From: Trema orientale
Lineage: Eukaryota > Streptophyta > Magnoliopsida > Rosales > Cannabaceae
DNA: 64,000 nucleotides
Assembly: GCA_002914845.1 (NCBI GenBank)
Contig: JXTC01000477.1
Location: 114,118-178,117 of the forward strand
Reading direction: 5' to 3'
In this document: positions 58,103 through 64,000 of the stretch, piece by piece
Layout of the letters: the number at the start of each line of letters is the position of its first letter
Position numbering within the stretch: position 1 is the stretch's first letter
The notes under the pieces: model-generated
The model's input: the letters and a program-made list of their open reading frames with translations, nothing else
Told to the model about the DNA's origin: nothing
The model's database searches: none
Program-made: the position numbers and the translations under genes

Positions 58103-61100
58103 AGTTCACAGGAGAAATCTATGGTCTTGTTTGAGAAAAAATTTTCAGAGGTTATGAGTATTGAAGTACACTTTTTTTTCTCTTAAGAGTTTTTTTTTTT
58201 TTTTTTTTGGGTTCATAGTTGTGTGAGAATATATGTCTTAGTTTGGTTTTGGGTTTTTCCTCTTGTTGTGAAATATTCAACTTGTTTTTTCAAAGAGTTG
58301 AGTGTATATTTCAGGGTATAGTAGGGGGAACTGGTGTGAATTTTTAATATTTCCTCTCTTTCTTTTGTCTTGATTTGGTTACCTGTAGTCTTTACATTAT
58401 TTCTTATCAATTGTAATGAAGGTTCCAAAGTATTTAATCAGTGAAATGAATAACATTATTTGCTAGTTTAATGATTATTCTAACAATTTCCCAGTTGCTA
58501 TAATAAAAGCATTTTTCCCTTATGGTATGCTTCCCAAGGATTTGTCCAAAGCTAAGTAGGGGAACCATAAGGCAAAGCTAAGAACATGGCATTGCTTCCT
58601 CAAACATGACAATACTACCCCACCAAATACCAAAAGGGAGTACTATGATATTCTTTGAATCCCAATTATACCCACTAAATGAAAAGTTGAGCAACTTAAA
58701 CAAAAGATGGGTAGATATGAGGCAAGGAATCCTTCCTTCAAGAATGTGGACAATGTCTCTGTGTTTTTAGTGTTCATACTTTTTCTTTGTTCTTTTTGTC
58801 TTTCAATGTTTGTAAAAAGGTGTGAGAATGCCACGTGTCCTATACACAATAATGTAATGAGAATGAGTTGAATTCTATTTCCATTAACTTGCTAGAAGAA
58901 CAAGAAAAGGCCAGAAGAAACAACATTCCAATTAAGTTCTGAATATTGTTGCCTTTATTTTGCCTTCAATAATAGTCGCTTAGTTATTATTGTTATTATT
59001 ATTATTTTGGCTGAATATCAATTTTAGCTCTTCGTTAGTCACCTTGGATGCGTTCTAAATGGCTAAATTTCTAAACTGGCCTACCAATTTGTCTTTGAAA
59101 GATTATTAATATGATACAACGGTCATTTTATTTAGGGTGGAAATAAATGGAAAATCCAAGCATTACATATTGTATCCTATTATCTGGTACTTAGGATTCT
59201 TCAGGGAAAAAAATAAATCCTTGAATATATTTGACTCAAGTCTCAACTTTCAACAGTCGCCTCAATCCAGTCGCAATTGTTGCTAAAATTATAAGTAACA
59301 ATTAGGATCGTCTTTATTAATTTGTAATAGAACCTAAAGCGAATCCTTAATTATTTAAGTTGTTTTAATTCTTCTAATTGTTCTCCAAAACCTTTTTTTA
59401 TCACAATTTTTTTGGGTAACGGATTAACAAAGGTGACGTTAACGTGGTCATTTGCTCAAATGTTGGTTAGTCATATACTACTAAAAACTAAAAATTTTAT
59501 TGTGATCAGACCACAAACAGTCTTATTACAAGTTTAAATAACAATTCCTTAACACACCTTAAAGCAACTATTCGGCTTGTTCAACCCGCAACCCGGTGCA
59601 CTACCAAATTTCTTGGCCCAACAACTACTAATAAGCCTGGTCTTTTAAAACACTGCTTTATCGTTTCTTTGTTGCTACAGTATTGAGACCACTGACCGTC
59701 GTAATGGACCACAAAAAGGTCTAAAAGAGAAAGAGCTATGCCAAAATTCTTTGATTAATGTCAAAGGAAGTGGACATCAAAAGCCATAAAGTAAAGTTCT
59801 TCAAAGCTAAACAATCTTTAAGACCACAAAAAAAAAAAAAAAGAAAGAGTGAGAAAACTTAGTTATAGGGAACTTGTTTATCTTACTAGAATCACATTTC
59901 GTTCATTAGGAGCTGTGTAGGTGAGAAAACATTCCTATGACTTGTACCAGCTGCAAGAATATACCATTACATTAACAATTTTCAATTTTTATATGTAAAA
60001 AGTTTTGAGGAACTACTATAAAGTTATAAAGATTCAATATGAGAATTTTGGGTTTACAAGATGTTGAGGGAAAAAATTTCATAATTCTTACTCTCTCCAT
60101 AAAGATGCAAGTAGTGCAAAGAACAAGATCAATTTAATTGGTTAGTTACTTGATCAAATGACTAAATTAAGGATGATGACTTTTCAAGATGAACGACTGT
60201 GTGTGACTGATTAGTTCGCTATATTATACCAAAGATTTGTATAAAACAAGGGTTGGTATGATGAAAAGTTAGTGGCTAAGTTTAGAAGAAATAATTTCTT
60301 CATTCTTCTCATCAATAAAATACAAAAGTTGAACTAGAAGTAAACCATAATATAAAACAATCGATTTAAACATTGAATTTGACTGACGTCTAGGGAGAAA
60401 AAAATCGTACACAAGATATAAATAATGTGCAAGTAAATTTATACGAGATATAAATAGAGCTCTAACTAAGAAACTTCTTTGCTCTTTTAAATCAACATCT
60501 ACGAATCAAGTTAGCTCTTTCAATTAATCAATAATAAATCATCTGTCGGGAGCGATCTTTGACAACAGAAATTCTCTCAAATTTAAATCTTAGAAGATTC
60601 ATATCTAATAATAATAACAATATTAATATTAATAATAATAATAACAAACTTCCCCCTCAAAAAAAAAAAAAAAAACAAGGACAACCTAAATAAGTACAGG
60701 AGATGGTGTGATAAAACATCCATAGAAATAAATTCTCCTTTTGCTGATGGTTTTAGTTCTACAAAACTAATCAAACAAGGTGAATATATTAATTCTATTG
60801 ATGTTAAACCAATTATAGCGTTTAGTAGCCTTAAAAATTTACCCCTTTTTGATCCAGAAATATGTATTAATAAGCATTAATTACATAATTAAAGTAAATC
60901 AAACAAACAAATAATCACATTTTACAATAGTTCCTCTGTCTGCCTGAATCAATGGGATGCAAGCAAATCCACTTAGCATCAATGAATCTTGCCCGCCATT
61001 GCTCTCATTTGCCTTCAATATGTGGGCTCTAGACTCCTACCTTGCTACAACTTAGAAGATAATAATTTTGGGAAAAAATATGGTTCGCCCAATTACTTAC

Positions 61101-61962
61101 ATTCACGGGACACTATAAATCAAACTCTCAATTTGTATGTTTTCGAAAACCTTAAGATCCCATAATTATACCTATTATTTCACTAATCCAAAAATCCCAA
61201 AAGCTCCTAATTACTTGCTCTTAATTTTTCCCTACCATTAAAACCCACTAGTCTCTCGTACCAAGTTATTGTTGCTCTCTCTTGGCTTCATACGTTTCTC
61301 AGAATTTGATTAAATACAACTTATTTATAAAGTTTCAGACTATGCTAATCTCAATAGTAACAAGATCATTAATTCTAATATAAATTTCTGCATTTACATA
61401 TTTTATCAGAAGTCCTAGTATTACAAGTATCCTAGTCTCATACAATCTATCCCGTAATCCCAAGAAGCTAATTATAATTGAATAATTAAGAAAACTTGAA
61501 CTAATAGCCACATATGGTTGAATCATATTTTGTTTATTGATGATTCTCTTAAACCACATGTAGTCCCACACTCGAAAAGTATCTTAAGTTCAACTCTTTA
61601 ATTGCTTATAAAAATAAACTAAATCTTAACAAAAGTAACAAATACTAACATCACAATCCTAAACATATTCAAAAATTATTACTAACACTAGTCAGTGATG
61701 GTCTTTTCATCACAATGGAAAGTAAGTTTGCATGATCAATTGTGCTCACATAGCTAGTCAATAGTTATGTGCTTATTAATGTATTAATGTTTAATTGATA
61801 TCTACAAATTGTTAATATTTAATTATATAAATTAAGATCGAAATATCAAGTTGCATAATACAATATAGGCTAATTATCTGAAAGCATGCACAAATCCCAG
61901 AGTACACGAAAATAACAGATAATCAACTTAAGGATATGGAGCAGCAGTTACAAATAACAACA
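58103..61962. other. Intergenic right of the WD40 gene
   Basis: It includes the WD40 3' UTR. The rest is AT-rich with TAA repeats at about 60605-60650. No gene. Confidence 0.6.
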
Positions 61963-62505
61963 AGTAAAGGGATTGTGTATTAGATTTCAGTAGATGGAAT
62001 GCTATAAATTTGGGATAAAGAAGCTAACTCCAAAGGGTATTTTGGAGGGTCATAAGGATGTTTCGATTAATTCTATTATTTTTCTGTAGGATGGAAGAAG
62101 GTTTATGCCGGTAGTTGTGATGATTTTTTGATGGAGTGAGAAGAAGGTGGTGATTTTACTAGTTAGAAGCTTATTGTGAGGTGAAACTATAGATATGCAG
62201 AGCTTAAGCATATTGGCAAAGATCACCGTAGACAAAATATCGGCAACTATGTATACGCAAATCGATATTATGAGTGCTAACAAAAATCATCTTAGACAAA
62301 ATATCAGCTGCACACAGTTCGATAATATGAGTGTTTGTTTCTTTTTTTTATTTTTTTGCTATCTGTAGTAAAGGATTAAGACATAACCTGTAACAATCTT
62401 ATCAAGTGATTGCGTTGTGTGTGTTGATTGGGAGATGCGTGTAAGAATGTAGGAATTTGGAAGAGACAAGATCATGGTAAGATTTGTAAAGTTAATAGCA
62501 TTACA
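61963..62505 (+). pseudogene. Decayed partial copy of the WD40 gene
   Basis: Two segments match the gene at 56858. About 61970-62190 aligns with 57590-57820 (shared AAGGGTATTTTGGAGGGTCA and GATTTTTTGATGG), and about 62430-62505 aligns with 57880-57955 (GGAATTTGGAAGAGACAA). Stops and small deletions are frequent. The matching segments are collinear but separated by about 240 bases of unrelated AT-rich sequence with a 60-base imperfect repeat, replacing about 60 bases of the gene. Not functional. Confidence 0.85.
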
Positions 62506-62737
62506 AATTAAATTTATACCAGTAAGTCTGGCTACACTCACTTAAAAACTATATAAAAAGTGTTTAGGTTGTTTCCATGTGTGAAGATTTTCTCAAAAAA
62601 ATTATATTGTACATAGGTGTGACATAATTTGAATTGTAAAAAAGTTGCACAAAATCCAAACCATGCCAAACAAGCCAATGGCTAGAATAATTCTTAAAAC
62701 AAACAAACAAACCATAAAAAAAAATGGAGGGGGCTAT

Positions 62738-62900
62738 AGTAGGGGCGCCCCTATGTAAGGCCCCCTGTCTATACACCGTTTGATGGGAATCCCATCAAAC
62801 GGTGTATAGACAGGGCCTTAAGTAGGGGCACCCCTACTGTTGATCCCATCAAACGGTGTATAAACAGGGGGCCTTACATAGGGGCACCCCTACTGTTGAC
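62738..62900. repeat. Inverted and tandem repeat cluster (palindromic)
   Basis: The left arm 62738-62787 is a near-perfect inverted copy of 62791-62837, separated by 3 bases. The right unit is then repeated directly (62791-62844 and 62845-62900, CCCATCAAACGGTGTATA in both). The ends include AGTAGGGGCGCCCCTA, itself palindromic. Strong hairpin potential; GC-richer than the surroundings. Confidence 0.9.
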
Positions 62901-63574
62901 GCGCCCAAAAAAAATATCTTTGCGGTTCGGTTTTGATTGGGGAAATCGACTTAAATAACAGTAATTTTGACTAAAATAATTTTTTTAGGAGTGTTTTAAA
63001 AAATAAATTTTCTATTAGTATTTTAGTGTTTTATAACTCTATGTGACGAAAGGTCACATAATTTTTAACTATTGATTAGATTTAGAAAAGTCATAATTTT
63101 TATGGTTACAAATTGTGGGAATAGAAATATCAATTTAGAAAGGATTCTAAAAGCGTTAATTAGTACCACGGTCAATTTCCCTTTTGGTTTGACTGCTTTT
63201 AATGATCCATCGATTTTGTTAGGATTTCTCTGCAAAATAGTCAAATTTTGGATTCTAATTTAATAGATATCTCTTTTTCAAAAGCTAAAGTAAAATGGGC
63301 GGCTATACAAATCGTTTTTCATAGTTTATATATATTGATGTACTTGCTATAAAAATTGATAAACTGATATATAAAATTGAGACACAGCAAAAAGGATTGT
63401 CGCAAAGAGATTGAAAAAATGTCATTTATATAAATGAAGTGAAAAAACAACAATTATTTTTGTAAAAAATTCTCTTTTTTTTTTCCTTTTTCTTTTTTTT
63501 GATTACGTCCCCTTTTTTTGGGTTAAACATCGTCTTTGATTAAACAAGAGAGGGGGGGGGCACCTAGATGGGAA

Positions 63575-63795
63575 CTACTCTGAAAGGCTACGAAAAACAG
63601 AGTCTGAAATCTCATTTAAGGCATGATTCCCATTAACATTGCACCATAGAGCTCATTTAGCTAAGTTATGGGCATAAAAATTAAACTTCCTAATAAATAC
63701 AATTAAAAGATGAACCCAAAAAGCTCTCACCAATTTCCTTGGTCATTGCCACATAATTCGTAATTTCCCAGTTTGAGGACTCAGAGTTTAAGAAG
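63575..63795 (-). pseudogene. Non-LTR retrotransposon RNase H-like C-terminal fragment
   Basis: On the minus strand it reads SSNWEITNYVAMTKEIGESF, then after a frameshift KFNFYAHNLAK, a stop where W is expected, and HALNEISDSVFRSLSE then stop. The pattern of W, then R/K-x-N-x-x-AH-x-LAK-W-A, is that of the RVT_3 RNase H domain at the end of plant LINE polyproteins. Only the C-terminal part is present and it is broken. Confidence 0.6.
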
Positions 63796-64000
63796 TATGA
63801 TAAATGTTGCTTCTACAAATCTAATTCCGGTGCCATAACATAAAATTTTTAAAATGTTATTTACAACACCTATATTTATAATTTATAAAACACTTAGATG
63901 CTATTTTTAAATAACATGATGACTTTATAAATAAATTTTTTTAAACAAAACTACCTTTTGCTCACAATATAGTTATAATGGACTACAGTATAACTGCAAC
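63796..64000. other. Window end, AT-rich, nothing recognised
   Basis: May continue the LINE-like fragment at left. No other structure seen. Confidence 0.3.

Noticed and set aside
1..64000. CRISPR arrays, operons, riboswitches, tRNA or rRNA genes
   Set aside because: None is visible. The gene structure is eukaryotic, and no cloverleaf or rRNA-like segment was recognised by eye; a tRNAscan run would settle the tRNA question.

Overview
This is nuclear DNA from a flowering plant, most likely a core eudicot. Genes are intron-rich, intergenic DNA is AT-rich, and every recognisable gene is a plant family (TBL/PMR5, dirigent, GRAS/SCL3, purple acid phosphatase, MUS81, 8-Cys lipid-transfer proteins, ERD15, JINGUBANG-type WD40). 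I cannot name the species from sequence alone. One 20-base N gap (21825-21844) and one single N (31915) show it is an assembled scaffold.

Layout. 0.1-19.6 kb: three tandem TRICHOME BIREFRINGENCE-LIKE (TBL) wall-polysaccharide O-acetyltransferase paralogues, all on +. Copy A (930-8659) is a pseudogene split by a decayed Ty1/copia retrotransposon that itself carries two hAT insertions with 8-bp target duplications. Copies B (10456-12769) and C (17995-19577) are intact 5-exon genes with identical lengths for exons 2-5. A Gypsy-like solo LTR lies between B and C. 20.4-24.3 kb: an intronless dirigent gene (+) and an SCL3-type GRAS regulator (-). 24.4-33.0 kb: a gene-free stretch of decayed mobile elements, including a MULE-type MITE with a perfect 9-bp target duplication. 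33.1-38.5 kb: a 13-exon purple acid phosphatase (+). 39.2-46.2 kb: a complete 15-exon MUS81 (-) with a SINE-like insertion in intron 11. 48.3-50.6 kb: two diverged 8-Cys lipid-transfer-like genes (+). 52.2-53.1 kb: ERD15-like (+). 56.9-58.1 kb: an intronless JINGUBANG-like WD40 gene (+), with a decayed partial copy at about 62 kb. The right end holds a palindromic repeat cluster and a LINE-type RNase H fragment.

How the genes relate: this is a neighbourhood, not an operon. TBL (wall acetylation), dirigent (lignan/lignin coupling), the secreted phosphatase and the LTPs act in the secretory pathway or wall; SCL3, ERD15 and the WD40 protein are regulatory; MUS81 is DNA repair. Splice models for TBL-B, TBL-C, PAP, MUS81 and ERD15 were assembled by hand from GT/AG sites, reading phase and family alignment recalled from knowledge; all phases close.

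The observation I find most unusual is a recurrent pattern of tiny inserts (10-29 bp, A-tailed on one strand) flanked by direct repeats of 9-18 bp, at least eight times in the window. They look like extreme 5'-truncated SINE/LINE integrations or staggered-break repair scars. A larger SINE-like element in MUS81 intron 11 has a similar tail and long target repeats.
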